Positions 1-7,445 of a stretch of DNA of 8,695 nucleotides are shown in pieces. Position 1 is the first letter of the stretch. Each line of letters opens with the position of its first letter. The stretch is from Planctomycetaceae bacterium (GTDB taxonomy: Bacteria > Planctomycetota > Planctomycetia > Pirellulales > Pirellulaceae): positions 1-8,695 of the forward strand of contig JABHUV010000254.1 of the NCBI GenBank assembly GCA_018658605.1. Reading direction: 5' to 3'. The position numbers and the translations under genes are program-made. The notes beneath the pieces are model-generated. The model saw only the letters and a program-made list of their open reading frames with translations, was not told where the DNA came from and searched no databases.

Positions 1-78
1 ATTTTAGAATACGCTCCTCGCAGCAGGGGAGCACGCGCTTACACTGAATTGTGCATGGAGGTACTAAATCGTGACTAA
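1..78 (+). CDS. parA: ParA chromosome-partitioning ATPase, C-terminal end only (gene starts outside the window)
   Basis: Frame 1 is open from the first base and ends at TAA 76-78, giving 25 residues that begin ILEYAPRSRGARAY and finish EVLNRD. This matches the usual C-terminus of ParA/Soj proteins, where a 'D/P-x-S-x-G-A-x-A-Y' stretch is followed by an amphipathic helix containing 'EVL'. ParA is a deviant Walker-type ATPase that binds DNA non-specifically and is stimulated by ParB to move replicated origins apart. The catalytic part lies upstream of the window. The last codons overlap the parB start by 8 nt, which implies translational coupling and one operon. The assignment rests on the short tail plus the adjacent parB; the tail alone would be weak evidence. 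Confidence 0.85.
   Translation: MLEYAPRSRGARAYTELCMEVLNRD
57..62 (+). promoter_or_regulatory. Shine-Dalgarno sequence of parB
   Basis: GGAGGT lies 8 nt before the GTG at 71, inside the end of parA. It is the best ribosome-binding site in the window and fixes the GTG as the parB start. The other genes here have weak or no such site. Confidence 0.8.
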
Positions 79-1045
79 AGATAGACGACTTGGAAAAGGG
101 CTTGCTGCCTTGCTGGGTGACTCCATCGAAGCAACTGCTGGAGACGTCAGTTCTCTCGAACCAACGGAAACGACTGCCGCCACAGACACCCCCAAAAGTC
201 CCTCTGGATTTACCGTACTAGCAGTGTCAGAGATTGACGACAATCCCTATCAACCTCGCCGTCATTTTGATGAGGAACAACTCGTAGCGCTGTCACAAAG
301 CCTTAAGCAGCATGATCTGTTACAGCCAATCGTTGTTCGTCCTAAAGGTACTCGCTATGAATTGATTTCAGGTGAACGGCGGTTGCGGGCGGCTATCATG
401 GCGGGTTGGAAAACAATCGCTGCTCAAGTACGGGAGGCATCGGATCGTGAGACGGCTGAACTAGCAATTATTGAGAACCTACAGCGTAAGGATCTTAATG
501 CGTTGGAAAAAGCGGATTCATTTAAACGGTACTTAGATGAACACAGTTGTAGTCATAGTGAATTAGCCAAACGACTGAGCGTTGACCGTTCGACAGTGGC
601 AAACTTGATTCGCTTGCTTGAGCTCCCTGATCCGGTCAAGCAAACGCTGGCAAACAATTTGATCACCGCCGGACATGCGCGAGCTCTGTTACCGCTAGTG
701 ACTGCGGTGGAGCAAATCAAGCTTTGTGAGAAGATTGTGCGGAAATCATTGAGCGTTCGAGCCGTAGAACAAATCGTACAGGCCTCGCTGTTTGATGCAG
801 AAGACGATGCTGGCAAATCCAGTAGCGGTGGTCGTAAGGTAAACCGACGTACGGGCGGAAGTAATCCGTTTCAGTTAGCACGGCTCGAGCAAGAGCTTAA
901 GCAGGCATTAGGTACCAAGGTTGATATTCGTGAAAAGGCGGGTGGCAAAGGAAAAATTGTCATACACTTCAACAACCACGATGAGTTCCAAAGGTTGTTG
1001 ACGCAATTGTCTCATCGTGCGACGGAGCAACGACGAGTCGGATAA
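71..1045 (+). CDS. parB: ParB chromosome-partitioning protein (CTP-dependent parS-binding clamp)
   Basis: This is a complete ParB of 324 residues, slightly longer than Bacillus Spo0J. ParB loads at parS sites, uses CTP to close as a sliding clamp and stimulates ParA. Visible parts are an N-terminal ParA-contacting segment (RLGKGLAALLG, residues 6-16), an acidic/Thr-rich linker (about 17-45), the ParB/Srx-type nucleotide-binding domain with NPYQPRR (58-64), GERRLRA (101-107) and ENLQRKDLN (135-143), a helix-turn-helix (about 162-185) followed by AGHAR (200-204), a linker, and the C-terminal dimerisation domain (about 267-312). By my alignment from memory with Caulobacter ParB, residues 173 and 201 are Arg and Gly, as in parS-binding ParB and unlike Noc (Gln and Arg); 179 and 184 are Leu and Glu rather than Thr and Ala. 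The GTG start is supported by GGAGGT. It overlaps parA and is presumably transcribed with it. Confidence 0.97.
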   Translation: MTKDRRLGKGLAALLGDSIEATAGDVSSLEPTETTAATDTPKSPSGFTVLAVSEIDDNPYQPRRHFDEEQLVALSQSLKQHDLLQPIVVRPKGTRYELISGERRLRAAIMAGWKTIAAQVREASDRETAELAIIENLQRKDLNALEKADSFKRYLDEHSCSHSELAKRLSVDRSTVANLIRLLELPDPVKQTLANNLITAGHARALLPLVTAVEQIKLCEKIVRKSLSVRAVEQIVQASLFDAEDDAGKSSSGGRKVNRRTGGSNPFQLARLEQELKQALGTKVDIREKAGGKGKIVIHFNNHDEFQRLLTQLSHRATEQRRVG

Positions 1046-1117
1046 CGCTGACTGAGGTGATCTCTCGCAACAACTGACACAGGCCTCCAATAGCCTTCAA
1101 TAGCCGGCAAAAGGGGG

Positions 1118-1146
1118 TTGTCCAATCGACTGCTTCTGGGTAAACT
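1118..1146 (+). promoter_or_regulatory. Possible sigma-70-type promoter of the tRNA-Pro gene
   Basis: TTGTCC (1118-1123) and TAAACT (1141-1146) are separated by 17 nt. Each matches 4 of 6 consensus bases, and the site would start transcription a few bases before the tRNA at 1160. Position and spacing are right; the sequence match is only moderate, and planctomycete promoters are poorly characterised. Confidence 0.4.
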
Positions 1147-1159
1147 CGGTTCTTCATTA

Positions 1160-1234
1160 CGGGGCGTAGCGCAGCCTGGTTAGCGCGTCTGGTTTGGGAC
1201 CAGAAGGTCGTGAGTTCGAATCCCACCGCCCCGA
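1160..1234 (+). tRNA. tRNA-Pro, anticodon TGG
   Basis: A full cloverleaf can be drawn. The acceptor stem is CGGGGCG (1160-1166) with CGCCCCG (1227-1233) and discriminator A1234. The D stem is GCGC (1169-1172) with GCGC (1183-1186). The anticodon stem is TCTGG (1188-1192) with CCAGA (1200-1204), enclosing loop TTTGGGA, so the anticodon TGG is at 1195-1197. The T arm has loop TTCGAAT (1215-1221). Starting with C opposite a terminal G is typical of bacterial tRNA-Pro. The 3' CCA is not encoded (CTT follows), so it must be added by the CCA-adding enzyme. The T stem GTGAG/CCCAC contains one A-C mismatch (1213/1223). UGG can read most or all CCN codons by wobble. Confidence 0.96.
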
Positions 1235-1242
1235 CTTAATAG

Positions 1243-1282
1243 AAATGGCTCGAGTGCAAATCGGTGCACTTGAGCCATTTTT
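1243..1282 (+). terminator. Rho-independent terminator after tRNA-Pro
   Basis: A 16-bp stem (1243-1258 with 1265-1280) containing a single G-T pair encloses the 6-nt loop AATCGG and ends in TTTTT (1278-1282). It begins 8 nt after the tRNA, so the tRNA is probably a single-gene transcript. Read on the other strand the stem is followed by TTTCT, so it may also weakly stop transcription of the minus-strand gene that ends at 1314. Confidence 0.93.
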
Positions 1283-1313
1283 GCGGGACATCATATAGGT
1301 GTACTAATGTTCA

Positions 1314-1736
1314 CTAGTCATTGATTTTGATGGCGGTGATCGGGTCTGTCTGAAATCGGTTGGCGCTGTGAAGGTTTCCTAATCCGAGTTCTAGTTTCAA
1401 GCCGGAACGAATGACCCCCATTTCAACGAGTGTCAATCCGCCTCCTTGTTTACCCGCGGTTGCGCCAAGTAACCGCACAAAACCCAGCGACTCGCGTGTT
1501 GTTGAGGGTTCAATTCGGCTGGCCATCGCACTGGCGCGTTGCGTATCGATAATTTTCAATTCGTATGTTTGGGTCGCGGTTTCTAACACGAGCGTATCAC
1601 CTGACTTCAAGTCAGCCAAACATAGGTGGTCGATTACATTGGAACCTAATTGGTCGGCACTAAAGGCGATAGCTGTTCCAAGGATCCAAGCTCCTATGCA
1701 GGCCATAACCGCTATTCGATTTTTTCGATTCTTCAT
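1314..1736 (-). CDS. Small exported protein of unknown function
   Basis: I do not recognise a named family. From ATG 1736 the product has 140 residues; an in-frame GTG at 1745 would add three. ATG is preferred because AAAGGG lies about 10 nt before it, while the same sequence is only 1 nt from the GTG. The N-terminus is a clear signal peptide: basic MKNRKNR, a hydrophobic stretch of about 16 residues, and a likely cleavage site in AFSA-DQ. The mature part (about 110 residues) looks beta-rich, with the segment GDTLVLETATQTYELKI, a Gly-rich middle (GATAGKQGGG) and a C-terminal TDPITAIKI. It has no transmembrane helix, metal motif or haem motif. Small planctomycete proteins of similar layout (a 'GD.L.L.T....Y...' opening and a 'TSPI..I' ending) come to mind, but I could not verify this. 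It is divergent from the cytochrome gene. The overlapping plus-strand frame is rejected because only this strand has a signal peptide. Confidence 0.75.
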   Translation of the reverse strand: MKNRKNRIAVMACIGAWILGTAIAFSADQLGSNVIDHLCLADLKSGDTLVLETATQTYELKIIDTQRASAMASRIEPSTTRESLGFVRLLGATAGKQGGGLTLVEMGVIRSGLKLELGLGNLHSANRFQTDPITAIKIND

Positions 1737-1830
1737 ACTTCTCACGCCCTTTCAATCACAGGCGAAACATCAAATTGTTTTCTCTCTTACCGTCAACATA
1801 GGTTTCCATTTTGCCACTCTCGATACAAAA

Positions 1831-1861
1831 AATATGAATCTTTGATAATTTCAGGTGTCAA
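1831..1861 (-). promoter_or_regulatory. Possible promoter of the small exported protein gene
   Basis: On the minus strand a perfect TTGACA (1861-1856) is followed after 17 nt by TTCATA (1838-1833), or after 19 nt by CATATT (1836-1831). The -10 box is a poor match. It would give a leader of roughly 90 nt before the ATG at 1736. It is the only promoter-like sequence I can pick out in the gap between the divergent genes; I found no good candidate on the plus strand for the cytochrome gene. Confidence 0.25.
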
Positions 1862-1948
1862 GGACCAATCGTAGTTGGATTAATAGGTACGATAGAACTA
1901 TCTAACATAAGTTATACAATCGTTACTTCAACTTCTTGGTCGATTACC

Positions 1949-4900
1949 GTGAAACAACTTGCACCTACCCGTTATAGATATTTCGTTGTGGTTTGTTTGC
2001 TAGCGGGGGGATTCACTTTGTTTGGTTACCAACTAACCGCTCTACAAAGTGAAGACGTGGCCACATGGGCAGACGTTGATATTCCGGCGGACTGGAAGCG
2101 ACCGCGTACAGGCGCAAGTGAGAATGGGTTTCGTTGGTATCGTTGCCAAATCGCAATTCCGGCTGACTGGAAATCACAAGATCTTACGGTACTTGTGGAA
2201 CCAATCGATGATGCCCGAGAGATATTCTTTAACGGAGTACTTATTGGGACGATTGGTGCGATGCCCCCCAAATTTCGCAGTGGATTAGGGGAGGATGCAG
2301 AACATAAGGTTCTAGCTGCACATGTTCTTTCCGGGCAGAGTAACGTTTTAGCCATTCGCGTCTACCGCAAGTATCCACGTGGTGGGTTTAATGTCGCCGC
2401 TCCTGTGATTACTAATGGCCAGCAAGCAATCAGCACTAGTGGTAAATGGCAAACGATAACGGGTGATGATCAAGGTTGGGCATTGTGGAAAGATGCCCAA
2501 CCCGACAATAATTTGTTTTCCAAAGTGGGAGACGCAAAAACAGTGATTGCCGAGTTTCGTAAGCTTGAAAATGACCGAGGAGCACGGTCACCGAGTGACG
2601 CTCTTAAGCAATTTACCACGACTCCACTGCTCAGCGTCGATACTGTATTAAGCGATCCGGATATCGCTCAACCTCTTTCCATTAAATTTGATGATCGTGG
2701 TCGAATATGGGTCATGGAGTATCGGCAGTATCCAGACCCCGCAGGAATTGAGGTTGTCAGCCGAGATAAGTATCTACGAACGGTTTATGACAGTTTGCCG
2801 CTTCCTCCACCGCTTGGCGCACGTGGCCAAGACCGTATTTCGATACATGAAGATACCAATGGCGATGGAAAGTTTGATGACCATAAAGTCTTTGTAGATG
2901 GATTGAATATTGCAACGTCATTCGCAATTGGTGATGGAGGTGTGTATGTATTAAATCCCCCGTATTTATTGTTTTATCGAGATCGCAATCAAGATGATCA
3001 GGCGGATGGTGATCCTGTGATCATTCTGGAAGGTTTTGGAATTGAAGATACGCATTCGGCAGCCAGCCATTTACGTTGGGGACCCGACGGTTGGCTATAC
3101 GGCGCTCAGGGTAGTACCGTATCGGGTAACATCAAACATTATGGTACTGACGAAAAACCAATTTCGTCGATGGGGCAAGGAATTTGGCGGTATCACCCGG
3201 GCCTTAAGAAATACGAGATGTTCGCCGAAGGAGGCGGAAATACGTATGGCGTAGAATTTGATTCATTTGGCCGAGTTTATTCAGGCTATAACGGCGGTAA
3301 CACACGTGGTTTTCACTACGTTCAAGGAGGTTACTATCTAAAAGGTTTCTCAAAACATGGTCAATTGTCGAACCCCTATGCTTTTGGCTACTTCCCTGCG
3401 ATGGCTCATACCCAGGTCCCCCGATTCACGCACACGTTTGTCATCTATGAGGACCCGATCCTTCCGGAATACTACCGTAATCGTTTGTACGGAGTGGAAC
3501 CGTTGCAAGGGCGAGTTGTGTATAGCAGCTTTGAACCGGATACATCTACGTTTAAAACAACAGACCTCGGGCATCCACTGAAAACGACCGACACTTGGTT
3601 TCGCCCCGTTGATATTCAAGTTGGCCCTGACGGAGCGCTGTATGTAGCGGATCTTTACGAACAGCGAATCGATCATGCATCGCATTTCCAAGGCCGCATC
3701 GACAATACCAATGGTCGGGTTTATCGATTACGTCCTACTGAGAATTGGAAGAACAAGTCTTTTGATTGCTCCGAATTCACAAATCAAGAGTTGTTTGGTC
3801 TATTTTCTTCTCCTATTCGCTCCCAGCGGCAAACAGCTTTACGGTTATTACGTAATCGTAAGCTCAGTAAGTCCGACGTAGCACAGTTGCAGACCCTTTT
3901 GACGAACGATGAAATACTTGTCGCGACCAATGCTCTCTGGGCACTAAACGTCACTGGAAATTTCGATCTCGATATTGCTCATCGTTCGCTTACTAGTGAC
4001 CACTGGGCGGTGCGGGGATGGTCGATTCGCTTGGCTGTAGACCAGTTAGAGTTAGACGGCAATTACCAAACAGCTTTATTATTACAAGTGAAGCAAGAAG
4101 ACAACGTTCAAGTGCGTAGTCAAATGGCAGCCTCGTCTCGACGGGTGAGCCCGCCATTGTTTGCCGGCATCGTCAAGGAACTGTTGCAGCGTGATGAAGA
4201 CGTCCTTGATCACCATATTCCCCTGTTAGTTTGGTGGGCCATCGAAGCGAATGCGACGGAATTTGAAAGTATCAGACAGCTATTTGGCGATCCAGACGTT
4301 TGGACACAAAAGATGACCCAATCGGTTATCCTCCAGAGGCTAGTTAAGCGTTACGCAATGTCTGGCACGCGGGGCGAATTAGAAAACCTAGCTTGGATGT
4401 TTCAAGCAGCGCCCGATAAAGCGTCAAGTGATATCTTGATGGCAGGTTTTGAGCAATCCTTCGAGGGTCGGTCATTAGCGAATCTGCCAGTTTCGTTGTT
4501 GGAGCAAATCCGTGCTGCGGGTGGTGGTTCGTTGAAGCTAAAGGCTCGCTTAGGGGATCCGGCGGCGATTGCCACAGCCATCGAAACGGTGGTGAACACC
4601 AATGCTCCGGCCCAACAACGCCAGAGTCTGATTTCGGTTCTTGGGCAAATAAGTGCTCCCGCTGCGATTGAACCGTTGCTGGGCATCCTTGGGTCTACCG
4701 CAGACAAGTCCATCAAGCAGGCTTCCCTGAACGCACTACAAGGGTTTGAAACTGGTGACATCGCAACAAAAACGTTAGCCGCTTATCTTAAGTTCTCCCA
4801 AGAAACTCAAGTCGTTGCTCAGTCATTACTCGCCAGTCGTTCAGATTGGACGGTGCAGTTATTACAGCAAGTCCAAGAAAAGAAAATTCCCGTTGATTCG

Positions 4901-5467
4901 ATCCGACAGGAAGCGATTTTAACGATGTTGTTGCACGACAACGAGGAAATCAAATCCCAAGTCGTTGAGTTGTTTGGGGAAATTAGCCCGGCGACGTCCG
5001 AGCAATTACAAGCTCGCATTAAAGAGTTGGTAAGCGTCATTGCGGAAGCATCAGGCAATCCTTATGACGGTAAGCGGTTGTTCTTGCAGCATTGTGGTAA
5101 ATGCCATCAGCTATTTACCGATGGTGGAAAAATTGGTCCTAGTTTAACGACATACAAACGCGATGATTTGCAGGCGATGTTACTAAACGTTGTGAATCCC
5201 AGTATCACCATTCGCGAGGGCTTTGAGAATTATGCTCTATTTACGCTCGACGGACGTACTCTGACGGGCTTTATTGACGATCAAGATAGCCGAGTGGTTG
5301 TATTACGAGGAACGGATGGTCAGCGGACTGTCGTGAATCGCAGTAATATTGATGAGATGCAAGTGATTCAGCGATCGTTGATGCCCGAAGGAATACTCAA
5401 AACGCTAACCGCTCAGCAAATCCGAGATCTATTCGCCTATCTGCGATCTAGCCAACCGTTACCATAA
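1949..5467 (+). CDS. Large secreted c-type cytochrome: sugar-binding-like domain, PVC-type dehydrogenase propeller, helical repeats, CxxCH haem domain
   Basis: The product has 1172 residues. The N-terminus carries a hydrophobic export or anchor segment (about 12-32), so it acts outside the cytoplasmic membrane. Next comes a galactose-binding-like beta-sandwich (about 38-155) of the kind that precedes glycosidase domains, with IPADWK occurring twice (45-50, 70-75; the DNA repeat matches at 16 of 18 bases). A beta-propeller (about 215-600) of the Pirellula/Verrucomicrobium 'putative membrane-bound dehydrogenase' family (TIGR02604 type) follows, with the His-bearing EDTHSAASHLRWGPDGWLYG (H369, H374) and two Asp-rich, EF-hand/dockerin-like loops (from D302 and D345) that may bind calcium. 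Residues about 605-1030 are helical HEAT-like repeats. The C-terminus (about 1037-1172) is the matching haem-binding domain (TIGR02603 type), with CGKCH at C1049/C1052/H1053 and M1145 in SLMPEG as a likely distal ligand. It probably passes electrons from an unknown substrate to a redox partner. The GTG start has no Shine-Dalgarno sequence but includes the whole export signal. No frame damage is seen; domain borders are estimates. Confidence 0.92.
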   Translation: MKQLAPTRYRYFVVVCLLAGGFTLFGYQLTALQSEDVATWADVDIPADWKRPRTGASENGFRWYRCQIAIPADWKSQDLTVLVEPIDDAREIFFNGVLIGTIGAMPPKFRSGLGEDAEHKVLAAHVLSGQSNVLAIRVYRKYPRGGFNVAAPVITNGQQAISTSGKWQTITGDDQGWALWKDAQPDNNLFSKVGDAKTVIAEFRKLENDRGARSPSDALKQFTTTPLLSVDTVLSDPDIAQPLSIKFDDRGRIWVMEYRQYPDPAGIEVVSRDKYLRTVYDSLPLPPPLGARGQDRISIHEDTNGDGKFDDHKVFVDGLNIATSFAIGDGGVYVLNPPYLLFYRDRNQDDQADGDPVIILEGFGIEDTHSAASHLRWGPDGWLYGAQGSTVSGNIKHYGTDEKPISSMGQGIWRYHPGLKKYEMFAEGGGNTYGVEFDSFGRVYSGYNGGNTRGFHYVQGGYYLKGFSKHGQLSNPYAFGYFPAMAHTQVPRFTHTFVIYEDPILPEYYRNRLYGVEPLQGRVVYSSFEPDTSTFKTTDLGHPLKTTDTWFRPVDIQVGPDGALYVADLYEQRIDHASHFQGRIDNTNGRVYRLRPTENWKNKSFDCSEFTNQELFGLFSSPIRSQRQTALRLLRNRKLSKSDVAQLQTLLTNDEILVATNALWALNVTGNFDLDIAHRSLTSDHWAVRGWSIRLAVDQLELDGNYQTALLLQVKQEDNVQVRSQMAASSRRVSPPLFAGIVKELLQRDEDVLDHHIPLLVWWAIEANATEFESIRQLFGDPDVWTQKMTQSVILQRLVKRYAMSGTRGELENLAWMFQAAPDKASSDILMAGFEQSFEGRSLANLPVSLLEQIRAAGGGSLKLKARLGDPAAIATAIETVVNTNAPAQQRQSLISVLGQISAPAAIEPLLGILGSTADKSIKQASLNALQGFETGDIATKTLAAYLKFSQETQVVAQSLLASRSDWTVQLLQQVQEKKIPVDSIRQEAILTMLLHDNEEIKSQVVELFGEISPATSEQLQARIKELVSVIAEASGNPYDGKRLFLQHCGKCHQLFTDGGKIGPSLTTYKRDDLQAMLLNVVNPSITIREGFENYALFTLDGRTLTGFIDDQDSRVVVLRGTDGQRTVVNRSNIDEMQVIQRSLMPEGILKTLTAQQIRDLFAYLRSSQPLP

Positions 5468-5538
5468 GTCCGTAGTGATTCAGAAATTTATCGCGTAGGC
5501 CGCAGTCACCGATCAATCGTTATGGGGGTAAATGGTTG

Positions 5539-6831
5539 TTACGACAAGCAGGCTTTGATTTGGCGGACGCCTTGTCGTAAACGCTCTTCATTTTCAACGA
5601 GAGCCATTCGCAAATACCCATCACCAGAGGATCCAAAGCCCGATCCAGGGCTGACGGCCACATTGCCGTGCTCGAGCAGCTTCATCGCGAAATCCATGGT
5701 TGACATTTGTTGTCGCCATTTTTCAGGTATTTGTGCCCAGAGGAACATCCCGGCGCGGGGTGATTGCACGTCCCAACCGATGCGATTCAGACCGTCGACA
5801 AGCACATCACGCCGCTGCTGGTAGATTTTCGATTGTTTTTCCACTGCCTTTTCGGTTTCTCGTAGCGCCATAATCGCTGCTACTTGGACGGCTTGAAACA
5901 TCCCATAATCGTAATAGCCTTTAATAGTAGCAAGTGCCTGAATCATATGTCGGTTGCCTGCACAGAATCCAATCCGCCAGCCCGCCATGTTATAGCCCTT
6001 GCTCATCGTAGTGAATTCGACTCCCACCTCACTCGCGCCCTCGGAAGCCAGAAAACTGGGAGGCTGGTAACCATCAAATGCGATATCGGCATAGGCAAAG
6101 TCGCTGATGACCATAAGTCCGTAGCGTTTTGCAATTTTTACGACATCATCGTAGAATTCTTGTTCAACGGTGACTGTTGAGGGGTTGTGAGGATAGTTCA
6201 AGATCAGCAATTTCGGGCGAGGATACATTTGCTCACAGGTATAAGCAATATTGCTCAGGAATTTTTCACTATCAGCGACTTCAAGTGAAATAACGTTTGC
6301 GCTCGCTAAGGCTACCGCATAGGTGTGTACCGGAAAGTAGGGAGCGGGAACAATGGCGGTGTCCCCTGGGCCCATTAGTGCTAAGCACATATGGCTAAAC
6401 CCTTCTTTGCTACCCAAGCAGACCATGAGTTCTTCTTCGGGGTCCAAGCGGACACCATATTTTGTGAGATACTTGCTGGCCACTTCGCGCCGCAGGTTCT
6501 GGATTCCATTAGATTTACTGTAACCGTGAACTCGTGGATCGGCAGCCGCTTCGGCTAATTTATCGATTACGAGTTGTTCGGGCGGGTCGGAGGGGTTTCC
6601 CATACCCATATCAATAACATCTTCGCCAGAGCGTCGCTTCTGATAGAGCAAGTTATTGATGCGGCCAAACATATAGGGTGGCAACCGTTTTACTCGTTGG
6701 GCAACTTCAATCGCAAAATCCTTATCCGCCGGGATATCATCGGCCACCGGCATATGTTCGCGCGTAGTGGGGCCATTAGCATCGTCGATTGGATTTGGGG
6801 ATTTGGGAGATTCGTTGGTGTCGGAGGTCAT
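5539..6831 (-). CDS. alaC: Class I/II PLP aminotransferase, AlaC-type (alanine/glutamate-pyruvate)
   Basis: The protein has 430 residues and closely resembles E. coli AlaC (YfdZ), which interconverts pyruvate plus glutamate and alanine plus 2-oxoglutarate in the cytoplasm. Shared motifs are [11 protein letters not shown] (49-59), [10 protein letters not shown] (75-84), HGYSKSNGI (102-110), GSKEG (140-144), NYPHNPS (212-218, with N216), SDFAYADI (243-250, with D244 and Y247 for PLP), [14 protein letters not shown] (275-288, with K278 forming the Schiff base) and [10 protein letters not shown] (405-414, with R408 binding the carboxylate). About 38 N-terminal residues, rich in Asp, Pro and Ser, extend beyond the E. 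coli protein; an in-frame ATG at M27 (6753) is an alternative start, and neither has a good ribosome-binding site. Related enzymes are sometimes annotated as LL-diaminopimelate aminotransferase (DapL); the sequence favours AlaC, but substrate choice is unproven. It lies 129 nt after the small membrane protein gene. Confidence 0.88.
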   Translation of the reverse strand: MTSDTNESPKSPNPIDDANGPTTREHMPVADDIPADKDFAIEVAQRVKRLPPYMFGRINNLLYQKRRSGEDVIDMGMGNPSDPPEQLVIDKLAEAAADPRVHGYSKSNGIQNLRREVASKYLTKYGVRLDPEEELMVCLGSKEGFSHMCLALMGPGDTAIVPAPYFPVHTYAVALASANVISLEVADSEKFLSNIAYTCEQMYPRPKLLILNYPHNPSTVTVEQEFYDDVVKIAKRYGLMVISDFAYADIAFDGYQPPSFLASEGASEVGVEFTTMSKGYNMAGWRIGFCAGNRHMIQALATIKGYYDYGMFQAVQVAAIMALRETEKAVEKQSKIYQQRRDVLVDGLNRIGWDVQSPRAGMFLWAQIPEKWRQQMSTMDFAMKLLEHGNVAVSPGSGFGSSGDGYLRMALVENEERLRQGVRQIKACLS

Positions 6832-6960
6832 GGAACATCTTTAGAAGTAGATTGTCGGTACATTACAAAAATAACCTGAAGCGGTCCGATTTGTAACCTC
6901 TGTTTCTGCCAAACGACGTTGATATATGAACCGGTTGGGAATAGAGAGAAGCGTGAATGT

Positions 6961-7401
6961 TTATAACCACAGTCCGACGCCGACGGCAACGGCACAAACG
7001 ATGGCGGAAATGAATCGCACAATCGACGGGGCTTTATGGTTACGCCAGCGCTGGGTTAACGTGTTACCGATGAGTCCAATAATCCCCGTCAAAACGCCGA
7101 CCATCATGAACCACTTGGGCAACAACTGTGTCATTTCCCCGGCCGCGGCGGGTTCACCCATCGCGGCGTTAATCATTGCAAACGTAACAGTTCCCATTAA
7201 GGAAGCGGCCGTTGCAAGTGTGCACAGAACCCAGACCACCGTAACAGATTCCGCTGCTCGTGTTTCTTGCCCCGGCAACAACTCTAGAGGTGCATCGTCA
7301 CGGTTGGTAACGGTACGAGTACGCATGGTTGTCTGCGAGCGAGCTGGCCGCGATTTTTTTGGGGACGCGTTGCGTGGTTTCTTTCGCTTTTTCTTACTCA
7401 T
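6961..7401 (-). CDS. Small three-helix membrane protein with a highly basic N-terminus, function unknown
   Basis: I do not recognise the family. The 146 residues begin with an extremely basic tail (MSKKKRKKPR, then more Lys/Arg to about residue 34), likely cytoplasmic and able to touch nucleic acid, ribosome or acidic lipids. Three predicted membrane helices follow: about 53-77, 93-115 and 127-146. A short loop (NAAMGEPAAAGEM) joins the first two, a basic loop (TQRWRNHK) the last two, and the chain ends inside helix 3 with GLWL. There are no Cys pairs, metal motifs or catalytic signatures. The ATG at 7401 has no Shine-Dalgarno sequence; M26 is another in-frame start and would remove most of the basic tail. 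The start is 44 nt after the carA stop, so the two are probably co-transcribed, followed by alaC. The longer open frame on the plus strand across this region is judged a shadow, because the minus frame gives a coherent membrane protein in operon position. Confidence 0.8.
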   Translation of the reverse strand: MSKKKRKKPRNASPKKSRPARSQTTMRTRTVTNRDDAPLELLPGQETRAAESVTVVWVLCTLATAASLMGTVTFAMINAAMGEPAAAGEMTQLLPKWFMMVGVLTGIIGLIGNTLTQRWRNHKAPSIVRFISAIVCAVAVGVGLWL

Positions 7402-7445
7402 AATCGGTTTATTGTTGATTCGAGAGTGCTCGACAAAGCGGAGAC

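Noticed and set aside
1088..1105. Direct repeat CAATAGCC (two copies 10 nt apart) after parB
   Set aside because: Two 8-bp copies are too short and few to support an iteron array or regulatory repeat.
1046..1159. Chromosome origin features (DnaA boxes) near parAB
   Set aside because: No TTATCCACA-like boxes or AT-rich unwinding region are seen here or elsewhere in the window.
969..1226. Minus-strand open frame across the tRNA region
   Set aside because: It overlaps the end of parB and nearly the whole tRNA-Pro gene, which are both certain.
1411..1845. Plus-strand open frame of 144 codons opposite the small exported protein
   Set aside because: It lacks a recognisable domain and runs through the divergent control region; the minus-strand frame has a clear signal peptide and coherent mature sequence.
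2360..3320. Other CACGTG cores within the cytochrome gene (near 2376, 2819 and 3303)
   Set aside because: The flanking bases do not match the parS arms, so they are chance occurrences of a 6-mer.
5468..5538. Possible shared terminator between the convergent cytochrome and alaC genes
   Set aside because: I found no hairpin longer than a few base pairs and no T tract on either strand.
6863..6896. Inverted repeat TTACAAA / TTTGTAA with a 20-nt loop between the membrane protein gene and alaC
   Set aside because: The stem is only 7 bp, A/T-rich and has a large loop; there is no T tract suited to a terminator and no clear promoter association.
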